Source of the DNA: Syntrophaceae bacterium
GTDB lineage: Bacteria; Desulfobacterota; Syntrophia; Syntrophales; Smithellaceae
DNA: 47,484 nucleotides
Direction: 5' to 3'
Assembly: GCA_003139775.1 (NCBI GenBank)
Contig: PLGI01000202.1
Coordinates: forward strand, 1-47,484
Position 1 is the first letter of the stretch. Every line of letters begins with the position of its first letter. Below the pieces are notes generated by a model. The model was given only the letters and a program-made list of their open reading frames with translations, had not been told where the DNA came from and ran no database searches. Both the position numbers and the translations under genes were made by a program. This document shows, in pieces, positions 34,209 through 41,979 of the stretch.

Positions 34209-34242
34209 ATATCCCTCTGCTTGCGGCAGAGGGATATTTTTT
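34209..34242. terminator. Terminator between repeat locus 6 and holA
   Basis: ATATCCCTCTGC (34209-34220) and GCAGAGGGATAT (34225-34236) form a perfect 12-bp stem with a 4-base loop. The T run is on the plus strand. On the minus strand it follows the holA stop directly with a shorter T stretch, so it may work both ways. Confidence 0.8.
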
Positions 34243-35587
34243 ATTTAGAACAGGCCCTAATCAAAAACATTTCCAGCAATAATTGCGGACTGGAGGCGGA
34301 AGATTTAAAGGAGCGGTCAAGCTCCAGCAATTCATCGAGGAAGTTGATCAGGCGGGGATAAGAAAAACGGCCGCAGTTACGGAAGGCATTAAAAACAACA
34401 AAAGGATGTTTGTTAATCAGAAAATCCTTAGGCATTGACATCGTATCGGCAAAGCCACTCAATACGGGAAGGATATTCTTCTGAAACGAGCCATATTCCA
34501 TGTTACTGCTGAACTTGGGCAGCTTTGCCGAATCCACTAAAATTCTGGCCTGCAATAATAGTCTGATTTCCCTAACGATCATAGTTAGTATTATCAAATG
34601 ATGCGTGCCTTGATCGAGCAACGCCCTCAAGGCGGCAAGCGCTGCCAACTGATTTTTCTCACTTAAAGCTGTCGTTAAATCGAATATGGAATCTTCTCTG
34701 GTTTTACCGACAACTGCTTCGACATCTTTCTCTTCAACGGTGCCACGTTCTCCTACAAAAGAAACCAGTTTTTCTAATTCAGTAAGGGACCGCCGTAATT
34801 CAAACCCCGTTTTTTTACCCAGAGCAATCCATGCTGTGGACGACAATTTCTTTCCATAACTATCAAGTAATTTTTGGGCTTCCTTCTGAAGTATTTCTTT
34901 CTGGGCGGCTTCTCCCCGCGCCGTGCTAAAATAATGGACAACACCCAGTTCGGAGATTATCTTGTAAAGTTTTCCTCTCTTATCTATGGCCTCCGCCGTA
35001 AAGATCAAACAATTTCCTCCGGGCAGGCCGTTTTTAAAAATTTCTTCCAGACGATCTGTTTGATCAGCGCCGGATGCCCCGGTGAGCCCTGAACTGGAAT
35101 AAATTTCCAAAATACGGGGTAGCCACTTTTCGCGTTCTTCTCCCGCGTCTCCTTTCACAACTTTACTCCACTCATCATCGGTTATCTTTCGCCAACCGGA
35201 GTCCTGCAAATCCTCCAGAGCAAAACCGGCTATTTTCAAGAAAGTCAGAAAATATTTTGCCGCTTTGCCCGGTTGCTCATCAATGCTGCCGCGTATCTTT
35301 TGAACCAGCTTGGCCAGATTTTCACGGGAATGAAAAATAGTAGTGTTCTTCACTACGATTACTTTCCTGTTTCCTAAAAGGGAAGGCGTTAAGATATATT
35401 CAATCAGGTTATCAATATCGGTATTTTCGCCATCAAGATAAAACAGGCTGAAATCCCGGTCGCTCTCCGGCACTAATATATCTAAAAATTTATTGAGGTT
35501 TTCGTTGATTAGATATTCTTCTTCCCCGTACAGAAGGTAACAAGGCGCAATAATACCTTTTTTCAAATTGGCGAAGATTTTTTCCAT
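34241..35587 (-). CDS. holA: DNA polymerase III delta subunit
   Basis: HolA is the clamp-loader delta subunit that opens the beta sliding clamp. The protein starts PCYLLYGEEEYLINENLNKFLD and contains FSLFYLDGEN, LLGNRKVIVVKN, LIFTAEAIDKRGKLYK, the helical domain 2 (KKTGFELRRSLTELEKLVSFVG) and the C-terminal collar EDSIFDLTTALSEKNQLAALAALRALL. At 448 residues it is about 100 longer than typical HolA. The extra part lies at roughly residues 100-195, between the first beta strands and the Walker-B-like strand, and is rich in charged residues. It is the last gene of the minus-strand block. Confidence 0.85.
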   Translation of the reverse strand: MEKIFANLKKGIIAPCYLLYGEEEYLINENLNKFLDILVPESDRDFSLFYLDGENTDIDNLIEYILTPSLLGNRKVIVVKNTTIFHSRENLAKLVQKIRGSIDEQPGKAAKYFLTFLKIAGFALEDLQDSGWRKITDDEWSKVVKGDAGEEREKWLPRILEIYSSSGLTGASGADQTDRLEEIFKNGLPGGNCLIFTAEAIDKRGKLYKIISELGVVHYFSTARGEAAQKEILQKEAQKLLDSYGKKLSSTAWIALGKKTGFELRRSLTELEKLVSFVGERGTVEEKDVEAVVGKTREDSIFDLTTALSEKNQLAALAALRALLDQGTHHLIILTMIVREIRLLLQARILVDSAKLPKFSSNMEYGSFQKNILPVLSGFADTMSMPKDFLINKHPFVVFNAFRNCGRFSYPRLINFLDELLELDRSFKSSASSPQLLLEMFLIRACSK

Positions 35588-35612
35588 GGCTTTAAAGAAC
35601 TAAATAAGAAGA

Positions 35613-36266
35613 TTAAATGATAATGTATTTCTTAATGAGCTTTACAACTTCTTCCGGTTCATCGACGACTTGAATCAAATCGAGATCGGCAGGAGAAATT
35701 TTACCTTCCGCAAGCATGGTTTTTTTCAACCAATCCAGTAATCCATTCCAGTAATTGCTCCCCATTAAGATCAAGGGAAAAGACTTTATTTTTTTTGTCT
35801 GAATTAAAGTAAGCGCTTCGAAAAGTTCATCCATTGTGCCGAAACCGCCCGGCAGGATCACATACGCAACAGCATATTTGACAAACATCACCTTACGGAT
35901 AAAGAAGTACTTGTAATGAATATTGATATTCGCGTAGGAATTCGGCTTTTGTTCAAAGGGCAATTGAATATTCATTCCTACCGATTTGCCGCCGGCTTCA
36001 CCGGCGCCTTTATTGGCCGCCTCCATAATTCCACCACCGCCGCCGGTGATTACACTAAATCCATTTTGAACCAGAAGTCTGGTCAAATTTTCTGTTTTCT
36101 GATAGTAAATATCATCCGGCTTAACTCGGGCGGAACCAAAAATAGTGACGGCATTATTAACATCAGAGAGAGTCTCAATGCCCTCGACAAATTCCGCCAT
36201 AATGCGAAAAACTCGCCATGACTCATTGATGGACAGCGCATCAATTACGTATTGTTTTTCTTCCAT
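35613..36266 (-). CDS. LOG-family (TIGR00730) Rossmann-fold protein
   Basis: The 217-residue protein carries both LOG motifs: GGGGGIMEAANKGA and PGGFGTMDELFEALT. Characterised members are cytokinin-activating phosphoribohydrolases or PpnN-type nucleosidases that cleave AMP and similar nucleotides to base and ribose 5-phosphate. The bacterial role is mostly unclear. It lies 25 bases upstream of holA on the same strand and about 57 bases downstream of rpsU. The N-terminal 30 residues match the extended subgroup. No signal peptide. Confidence 0.88.
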   Translation of the reverse strand: MEEKQYVIDALSINESWRVFRIMAEFVEGIETLSDVNNAVTIFGSARVKPDDIYYQKTENLTRLLVQNGFSVITGGGGGIMEAANKGAGEAGGKSVGMNIQLPFEQKPNSYANINIHYKYFFIRKVMFVKYAVAYVILPGGFGTMDELFEALTLIQTKKIKSFPLILMGSNYWNGLLDWLKKTMLAEGKISPADLDLIQVVDEPEEVVKLIKKYIII

Positions 36267-36323
36267 AAGGCGCTACTCTCCCGAAGCAAAAATAAAAAAT
36301 TACTGTATTAGCAAACTGCAAGC

Positions 36324-36515
36324 TTAAAACTTGCGGCGTCTTTGAACTTTGGCCAGTCTGCGCTGTGCCTCAATTTTTTTTCTCTTTTGCTTTACTGAAG
36401 GCTTTTCATAAGCACGGCGGACTTTTAATTCCTTAAACAAGCCGCTTTTCGAAAGTTTGTTTTTCAGAATTTTCAGTGCTTTTTCTACGTCATTGTCGAT
36501 TACCTTTACTTCCAA
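36324..36515 (-). CDS. rpsU: Ribosomal protein bS21
   Basis: The 63-residue, Arg/Lys-rich protein starts MEVKVIDNDVEKALKILKNKL. It has the bS21 core LFKELKVRRAYEKPSVKQKRKK, which sits near the platform of the 30S subunit and the anti-Shine-Dalgarno end of 16S rRNA. An AGGAGG-like site precedes the ATG. It lies between repeat locus 7 and the LOG gene, away from the usual rpsU-dnaG-rpoD arrangement. Confidence 0.95.
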   Translation of the reverse strand: MEVKVIDNDVEKALKILKNKLSKSGLFKELKVRRAYEKPSVKQKRKKIEAQRRLAKVQRRRKF

Positions 36516-36573
36516 GTTAATTCCTCCTAATTTTATAATTATAATTTTATTTTATTATCACAAGTTACTATCA

Positions 36574-36685
36574 TGAATCCCGTATTCCACTCCGCTTCGC
36601 TACGGGGATAATTCGACCAGCAAACTTCAGTCGTAGATGACCTTTAGGTTACGCACTACGTTTCTGAAGTTTGGGTCTCATTAAA
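36574..36685 (-). repeat. Modular hairpin repeat, locus 7 (inverted)
   Basis: Read on the minus strand: TTAATGAGACCC, then stem AAACTTCAG paired with CTGAAGTTT (plus coordinates 36664-36672 and 36622-36630). The loop starts AAACGTAGTG and contains AACCTAAAGGTCA. GGTCGAATTATCC follows, then a hairpin CCGTA/TACGG and GGATTCATGA. It lies upstream of rpsU. Confidence 0.85.
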
Positions 36686-36689
36686 TAAA

Positions 36690-36742
36690 AAAAGGGCAGT
36701 ACGGCAAAAACAGAAACTTTCTGCGCCGTAAACTACCCTGCA
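36690..36742 (-). terminator. Probable terminator of hisC
   Basis: Minus-strand AGGGTAGT...ACGGC pairs with GCCGT-ACTGCCCT with small bulges, followed by a seven-base T run. It lies about 30 bases after the hisC stop. Confidence 0.65.
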
Positions 36743-36770
36743 ATTTTCAATTAATTTTAAATCACGCTCC

Positions 36771-37835
36771 TTACTTAGAAATAACGCTTTTTAATGCCCT
36801 TAGGAAGGCTTCGTTTTCTTTATTATTTCCTACGGTAACCCTCATACAATTGGGCATCAGCGGAGGTATATTCAAATTTTTCACAATGATACCTTCCTCA
36901 ACGAGTTTATTATATATGCGATCGGAATCAAAAGCGCAACTAAAAAAAATAAAATTAGACTGTGAGGGGTAAAGCTTAATTCCGGCAATTTCTTTCAAGC
37001 CCAAATAAAGTTCTTCACGTCTTTTGATTATTTCTTCAACTTGCCGGGAAAATTCGTCCTGATAGTCCAGAAAAAAATTAGCGGCTATCTGCGATAAGGA
37101 ATTGACATTATAAGGTAATCTCACTTTGTCCAATTGGGCGACAATATCTGGGTTGCCGATTAAGAACCCCAGACGCATAGAGGCTAACCCTAATTTGGAC
37201 AAGGTGTTCAGGAAAATCAGATTGTCGTATTTTTTTAACAAAGGCAACAAAGTCCGGCCGGAAAAACTGGCATAAGCCTCATCAATGACGACAATCCCGG
37301 GAGTTTTTTTGATGATAGCTTCTATTTTATCCCGGCTGAAAAGATTGCCGGTGGGACTGTTCGGATAACTTAAGAACACCAAAGCAGGGAAATTTGCCTT
37401 TATCTGGCCAATGATGGCGTCACGATCGAGATCAAATTTCTTATCCAGCGGTACTTCCACCACTTTATTACCGGTATTAACCGCGATGATCTTGTACATG
37501 GAAAAAGCAGGAACGGGAACCAACACACCGTTTATTTTGCCTTTCAGCGTCAGACAAAGGGTTTGAATCAGTTCATCAGATCCATTGCCCAACATAACCA
37601 TATCCTTATCCACGCCGTAATATTGAGCAAATCTGTTGCGTAATTCAGGAGCACCGGCTATAGGGTAACGGTTTAAATCAATTCTGCCCATTTCTTCCAT
37701 GAGCTTTTTCTTTAAGGGTTCCTGTAAACTGATAGGGTTTTCATTAGCATCCATTTTTATCGCGCCCGTAACCTCCGGCGCAATATAGCCGCTTTGTTTA
37801 AAAATACCCTTTTCTACCAAATCCTTGATTACCAT
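36771..37835 (-). CDS. hisC: Histidinol-phosphate aminotransferase
   Basis: The 354-residue fold-type I PLP enzyme converts imidazole-acetol phosphate and glutamate to histidinol phosphate. Seen: KMDANENPISL, NGSDELIQTL, SYPNSPTGN, VIDEAYASFSG (the PLP-pyridine Asp) and TLSKLGLASMRLG with the Schiff-base Lys at about 214. The length is typical of HisC. No other his genes are present in the window, and some HisC homologues use other aromatic substrates. It lies 20 bases after the lipoate ligase and ends in its own terminator. Confidence 0.9.
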   Translation of the reverse strand: MVIKDLVEKGIFKQSGYIAPEVTGAIKMDANENPISLQEPLKKKLMEEMGRIDLNRYPIAGAPELRNRFAQYYGVDKDMVMLGNGSDELIQTLCLTLKGKINGVLVPVPAFSMYKIIAVNTGNKVVEVPLDKKFDLDRDAIIGQIKANFPALVFLSYPNSPTGNLFSRDKIEAIIKKTPGIVVIDEAYASFSGRTLLPLLKKYDNLIFLNTLSKLGLASMRLGFLIGNPDIVAQLDKVRLPYNVNSLSQIAANFFLDYQDEFSRQVEEIIKRREELYLGLKEIAGIKLYPSQSNFIFFSCAFDSDRIYNKLVEEGIIVKNLNIPPLMPNCMRVTVGNNKENEAFLRALKSVISK

Positions 37836-37854
37836 CGTATAATTTTAACCTGTC

Positions 37855-38670
37855 TTAAAATGTATTTTTCCGTTCTATATTCCAGTTCACGTCAATATAT
37901 TTTTTCATTAATTCATTCTTCAGTGTTTCTTCTGCGGGCGTTAGAGTTTCTTTCACCAGATCTATACCCAACTCATCGATAAAACCTTTTTTCAATTGTA
38001 AACAAATTTCCTGCACATCAACCGGCGAAATAAATTCTTTATTGATCGCCGTCACTGCTTTTTTCAGCGCTTCTACTTGCTCAGGCGTGCGCTCAGGCAG
38101 CAATAAAGAGGCTGTTTCCCCCGGATCAAAATCCAAAAGCAATGACCCATGCTGTAAAAATCCGCCCCTTCTCCTCACTTGAGCGCTGCCGCAAATCTTG
38201 CGTCCCTTAACCAAAAGCTCATTTTTAGAAGGAACTGAAAAGCAGCAGGACTTTAATTCTTCTCCTGCCCCGTCACGGCCACCTTCAGCCAAATTTGCTT
38301 TTATTCCCGAATAAGTCAGGCCTCGAGCGATACATTTACTGATTACCTTATATGTTCCTGAAATATCAGAAGGGAATATTTTTTCCCGATCTCCCGCTAC
38401 GACACAATAAGTAATTTCATTAAAATGGAAAACCGCTTTCCCCCCTGTTATTCTTCTAACAACATCAACTCCGTCCCTGTGACATTTTTCAATATTCACT
38501 TCTGTTCTTGCGTCTTGAAAATGACCAATAGAAACTGCCGCCGGATGCGACCCGTAAAATCTAATCGTAGGAGGTTTTTTGTTTTTTATGGTTTCGTGAA
38601 AAATCGCCTCATCTATGGCCATATTTTCAAAAATATTATAATTTTGAAAATCTAATAATCTCCATGCCAT
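37855..38670 (-). CDS. Lipoate--protein ligase A family protein
   Basis: This 271-residue member of the BPL/LplA/LipB fold attaches lipoate, or octanoate in some branches, to acceptor lysines. It has the family motif VRRITGGKAVFH (about 71-82), the KGRKICGSAQVRRRGG substrate-lysine region and LQHGSLLLD. The gene lies 10 bases after gcvH on the same strand, so GcvH is its probable target. No accessory domain of the E. coli LplA size is apparent; a LipM-type octanoyltransferase remains possible. Confidence 0.87.
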   Translation of the reverse strand: MAWRLLDFQNYNIFENMAIDEAIFHETIKNKKPPTIRFYGSHPAAVSIGHFQDARTEVNIEKCHRDGVDVVRRITGGKAVFHFNEITYCVVAGDREKIFPSDISGTYKVISKCIARGLTYSGIKANLAEGGRDGAGEELKSCCFSVPSKNELLVKGRKICGSAQVRRRGGFLQHGSLLLDFDPGETASLLLPERTPEQVEALKKAVTAINKEFISPVDVQEICLQLKKGFIDELGIDLVKETLTPAEETLKNELMKKYIDVNWNIERKNTF

Positions 38671-38679
38671 AAGAAAGAA

Positions 38680-39075
38680 TCATTCGCTTTCTTCCCGCGT
38701 TATTAAATCATGGTAATTGGCGGCAACGAGGAGGTCTTCCAATTGATCAAGATTATCCATTTCAATGACAACCAGCCATCCGGTATCATAAGGATCTCTG
38801 TTTATTATACCGAAATCGTCGGTAATATCTTCATTAATAACAACAACAGTGCCACTGATTGGGGAAATTAAATCCACCACCTCTTTGACGGACTCGATGG
38901 AACCGAATGTTTCGTCGCGTTCCACATAAGTATCAACTTCGATAAATTCAACAGATAGAATGTCTCCTAATTTTTCTTGAGCGTAATCAGTAATCCCTAT
39001 TGTGGCCATATATCCGTCAACCCGTACCCATATATGTTCGCAACTGTAAATTATATCTTCTGGAAATATTTTCAT
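38680..39075 (-). CDS. gcvH: Glycine cleavage system H protein
   Basis: The 131-residue lipoyl carrier has the signature ESVKEVVDLISPISG with the lipoylated lysine at residue 64, preceded by HIWVRVDG and GITDYAQEKLGDILSVE. It shuttles aminomethyl groups between the P, T and L proteins of glycine cleavage. None of those are in the window; it sits instead beside the lipoate ligase. Stand-alone GcvH can also act as a lipoyl relay, so the role here is open. It lies between the ligase and the pepP-like gene. Confidence 0.93.
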   Translation of the reverse strand: MKIFPEDIIYSCEHIWVRVDGYMATIGITDYAQEKLGDILSVEFIEVDTYVERDETFGSIESVKEVVDLISPISGTVVVINEDITDDFGIINRDPYDTGWLVVIEMDNLDQLEDLLVAANYHDLITREESE

Positions 39076-39094
39076 AACAGCACAACCTCTGCTT

Positions 39095-40318
39095 TTATTC
39101 TATAATGATGAGTTCTTTATCCATTTTTGTAAACTTTTCGCAACTACTTTCTTTTACCAGCACCGTATCCTCGATTCTGATACCCCAAAGCCCCGGAATG
39201 TATAATCCGGGCTCAACGGTAACCACCATTTGCGACATTAAAATATCAGCGGAATTTGTGGCCAGGCGTGGAGCTTCATGAACTTCTAGACCAACGCCAT
39301 GTCCTGTTCCATGCACAAAATACCGGCCATATTTTTTCCCGAAAACGCTTCGCGCACAGTGATCAATATCGGCGGCATGAACATTTTCCTTAATCATGGC
39401 CAAAGCTCGATCATGAGCATCTTTAACTATTTGATAAGCATTTTTTTGCCTGTCTGTCAATTTCCCAAAAGCAATGGTACAAGTTTCATCGGAACAATAT
39501 CCTCTGTACTTAACGCCAAAATCAATGACAACAAAATCTCCTTTTTTTATTTTTCTATCAGTCGGCTGGGCATGGGGTAGAGCTGAGTTTGCCCCCGCAG
39601 CTACAATCGCTTCAAAAGCAAGGCCATCAGCGCCGGATTTTCGTGCATTGTACTCCAATTGCAGAGCCAATTCTTTTTCTGTGCAGCCGGGCTTGATTTG
39701 GGTAATAATGGAAAGAATAGCGGCTGAAGAAATTCCCGCGGCTTTTTTCATTAGAGCTATTTCGGTTTCGTCCTTGCATGCCCTGATTAATTTCAGCTCA
39801 TCAGTTAAAGCCACAAACGCCCCTTGCCGAAAACTATTCGCCAATTGATTATATATTTCAACGGTTATCGAACCGGCTTCGAAACCAACACGTTTTAATT
39901 TAAGTTTCTTTATTGCCTGAATAATTCCTTCAATCTTATCCCTGTATTCTATTATTTGAATATCCGCTGTTTCCCGACATGCCTGAGTAGTATAGCGACC
40001 GTCAACAAGTAAATTTGTTTTATCGGAATTAATTAAAAGGACACTATCACTGCCGGTAAAGCCGGAAAGGTAACGGATATTACTCCTGTTAAAAAAGATT
40101 AAACTATCGATTTTGTAAGCAGGGAACTTTTGCTGAAGGCGGGATATTCTTGCCGGTAAATTTTTATTGTGAGACTCAAATTTAATGAGACTCGCTGAAA
40201 ACGAGTCCCGACAAGTCGGGATGAAGTTTAAAGCGTAAGTCGAATTATCCCGCACAGCGGAGGGTACAATACCCCAAAGCTTGTTTTGGGATTTATACTC
40301 GTGATTTTTCCGCAGCAT
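39095..40318 (-). CDS. Xaa-Pro aminopeptidase-like M24 metallopeptidase (N terminus overlaps a repeat)
   Basis: Residues from about 53 onward form a normal M24B peptidase of some 355 residues: creatinase N domain (FFNRSNIRYLSGFTGSDS), then metal ligands in VIDFGVKYRGYCSDETC, GHGVGLEVHEAP, VTVEPGLY and GIRIEDTVLV. It should remove N-terminal residues before proline. Nothing in the family corresponds to the first 50 residues, which are encoded by the inverted repeat at 40170-40306. The frame is open through the repeat. Possible starts are ATG 40318, which overlaps the upstream TPR gene, and GTG 40255 inside the repeat. No ordinary start exists where the family sequence begins, so the true start was probably displaced when the repeat arrived. 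Confidence 0.85.
   Translation of the reverse strand: MLRKNHEYKSQNKLWGIVPSAVRDNSTYALNFIPTCRDSFSASLIKFESHNKNLPARISRLQQKFPAYKIDSLIFFNRSNIRYLSGFTGSDSVLLINSDKTNLLVDGRYTTQACRETADIQIIEYRDKIEGIIQAIKKLKLKRVGFEAGSITVEIYNQLANSFRQGAFVALTDELKLIRACKDETEIALMKKAAGISSAAILSIITQIKPGCTEKELALQLEYNARKSGADGLAFEAIVAAGANSALPHAQPTDRKIKKGDFVVIDFGVKYRGYCSDETCTIAFGKLTDRQKNAYQIVKDAHDRALAMIKENVHAADIDHCARSVFGKKYGRYFVHGTGHGVGLEVHEAPRLATNSADILMSQMVVTVEPGLYIPGLWGIRIEDTVLVKESSCEKFTKMDKELIIIE
40170..40306 (+). repeat. Modular hairpin repeat, locus 8 (overlaps gene ends)
   Basis: Starts GAGACTCAAATTTAATGAG. It has CGCTGAAAAC paired to GTTTAAAGCG, with a nested hairpin TCCCGAC-AA-GTCGGGA as the loop, then GTCGAATTATCCCGC. A hairpin GGTACAATACCCCAAA with partial partner TTTGGGATTTATAC follows, ending CTCGTGATT. 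It lies between the TPR gene and the pepP-like gene. It supplies the last codons and stop of the first and the N-terminal extension of the second. Confidence 0.85.
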
Positions 40319-40994
40319 GCATTTTTAACCTGTCGATATTTTTCAGCCAGGAAGATAGTGTCTTTATCAGATTATTGGATTCAACAAATTTCGCACTCGC
40401 CGATGATTTTGGAGCTAATTCCGCCATAAGCGAATCGAGCTTTGCCACAGCTTTACTATTTTGCGGCTCTCTTCCTATTATTTCTTGAAGAATTTCCGCC
40501 GCCACTTGTAGGTGACCTTGTTTAATGTATAGTTCCGCTAATGTAACCGTAAATAATTCCGGATCGGGAATATTATCATCATATATCATACCAACTTCAG
40601 GTACCGGCTGGTCTTCTTGTTCAAGAAGAATCATTTTTTCAATAACTTTTCTCGCGTCTTCAGCTCCGGGATGTAAGGAAATAAATTTCTCATAACAAAC
40701 AGCCGCATCTTGATGAAAACCTTTTTTTCGATAAATATCACCCATACGGTCATACACAAGAGACAATCCCGAAATAATTTCCCCTACTTCCTGCAAAACA
40801 TCACGCGCCTCGTCAACTCTTCCCATACCAATAAGGGAGTTGCCGGCAACTACATGGGCATCCGCATCGGTAGGGGAAGATCGCAATCGTTCCGCGGCAA
40901 GATTAAATGCTTCTCGCAGCTTATTTTGCTCCAACATTTTTTCCGCTTCAAAAAGAAAATTCGTACGGTCTTTCTCAAAAGTATTATTTTCCAT
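40293..40994 (-). CDS. Tetratricopeptide-repeat protein, C terminus trimmed by a repeat
   Basis: The 233-residue soluble protein is made of TPR helices: EKMLEQNKLREAFNLAAERL, ADAHVVAGNSLIGMGRVDEARDVL, SLVYDRMGDIYRKKGFHQDAAVCYEKFI and LAELYIKQGHLQVAAEILQEII. It has no signal peptide and is acidic in the linker near 125-140 (EDQPVPEVGMIYDDN). Its last three codons and stop (about 40293-40306) lie inside repeat locus 8. Position after the pilus genes suggests a scaffold role in pilus function, but this is only context. Confidence 0.75.
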   Translation of the reverse strand: MENNTFEKDRTNFLFEAEKMLEQNKLREAFNLAAERLRSSPTDADAHVVAGNSLIGMGRVDEARDVLQEVGEIISGLSLVYDRMGDIYRKKGFHQDAAVCYEKFISLHPGAEDARKVIEKMILLEQEDQPVPEVGMIYDDNIPDPELFTVTLAELYIKQGHLQVAAEILQEIIGREPQNSKAVAKLDSLMAELAPKSSASAKFVESNNLIKTLSSWLKNIDRLKMHAAEKSRV

Positions 40995-41139
40995 ATTTCT
41001 CGGCTAAACGATTAAATATAATTAGTTGTACGATGACTAACACAGCCTATATAGCGTGTCAAGGCTGGATAGAAGTTAATCCCGCAGTGTTTGTGATCCT
41101 CCGGCTCCTGCTGGAGGAGACTCCACTATTATGGACAAA

Positions 41140-41910
41140 TTATTTTAAGGACTGCAAATAAGTTTTGGCCCTTTGACCGAAAGAAGATTCCGGCGATAAT
41201 TTAATAACGGCTTGAAATGCTTTTTTAGCATTTTTATTATCTTTAATTTTTAAATAACATTGACCTAATAAAAGTTGAGCATTAAGAAGTGAAGAATCCA
41301 TTTCAACAGATTTTTTTAGATGCCGGATAGCTTCCAGAACGTTATCCTGATCGAAATAAATACGTCCTATATTTTCTTCAATCTGCGGCCGTAATCCCCC
41401 CGTCATGGGATTGGTATTCAAGGCTGCCTGATATTTAATTAAAGCGGTATTATAATCTTTTTTAAAATAATAAGCCCGAGCGGAATTGAAAAGAGCCTTT
41501 TCCGGTGTGTCATATATTGGATTGCTGAGAGCCTTATCAAATTCCTCAATTGCTTGATCCCAAAGCTCCCGATCCGAATACAATGTGCCTAAATAATTAT
41601 GCGCTTCGGAATAATCTTTATTCAAAGAGATTGCCTCTTTAAATTCCTCGATGGCTTTGTCTTTCATTCCCTTACCATGGTAAGACATACCTAAATAATA
41701 ATGAATTTTAGGATTACCGGAATAGTATTTTTCAGCTTCCAGCAATTCTTTTAAGGCATTGTTATACTGCCCCATTTCAATATAAGAAATTCCTTTATTT
41801 AAAAATAGTTCTGATTGCTGTCTGTGCCAGGGGGTATAAGTGCAGGCGGAACAAAGGAACACTATCAGACAAGCAAACAAAAATGGAACTTTATTTTTAG
41901 TTAGTTTCAT
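41140..41910 (-). CDS. TPR lipoprotein, PilF/PilW-like
   Basis: The 256-residue protein begins with a lipoprotein signal (FACLIVFLCSAC). At least six TPR units follow, such as ELFLNKGISYIEMGQYNNALKEL and IHYYLGMSYHGKGMKDKAIEEF. PilF/PilW lipoproteins help the PilQ secretin assemble in the outer membrane, and its place directly after pilQ fits that role. ATG 41910 is preferred over a TTG at 41937 because the signal peptide begins there and AAAGG lies upstream. The family assignment rests mainly on architecture and context. Confidence 0.8.
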   Translation of the reverse strand: MKLTKNKVPFLFACLIVFLCSACTYTPWHRQQSELFLNKGISYIEMGQYNNALKELLEAEKYYSGNPKIHYYLGMSYHGKGMKDKAIEEFKEAISLNKDYSEAHNYLGTLYSDRELWDQAIEEFDKALSNPIYDTPEKALFNSARAYYFKKDYNTALIKYQAALNTNPMTGGLRPQIEENIGRIYFDQDNVLEAIRHLKKSVEMDSSLLNAQLLLGQCYLKIKDNKNAKKAFQAVIKLSPESSFGQRAKTYLQSLK

Positions 41911-41979
41911 TTTATTAACAACCTTTTTAAAACCCAAACAAAAATCGAATGACGACAGAAGCAGGTGTCTATAATAGAA

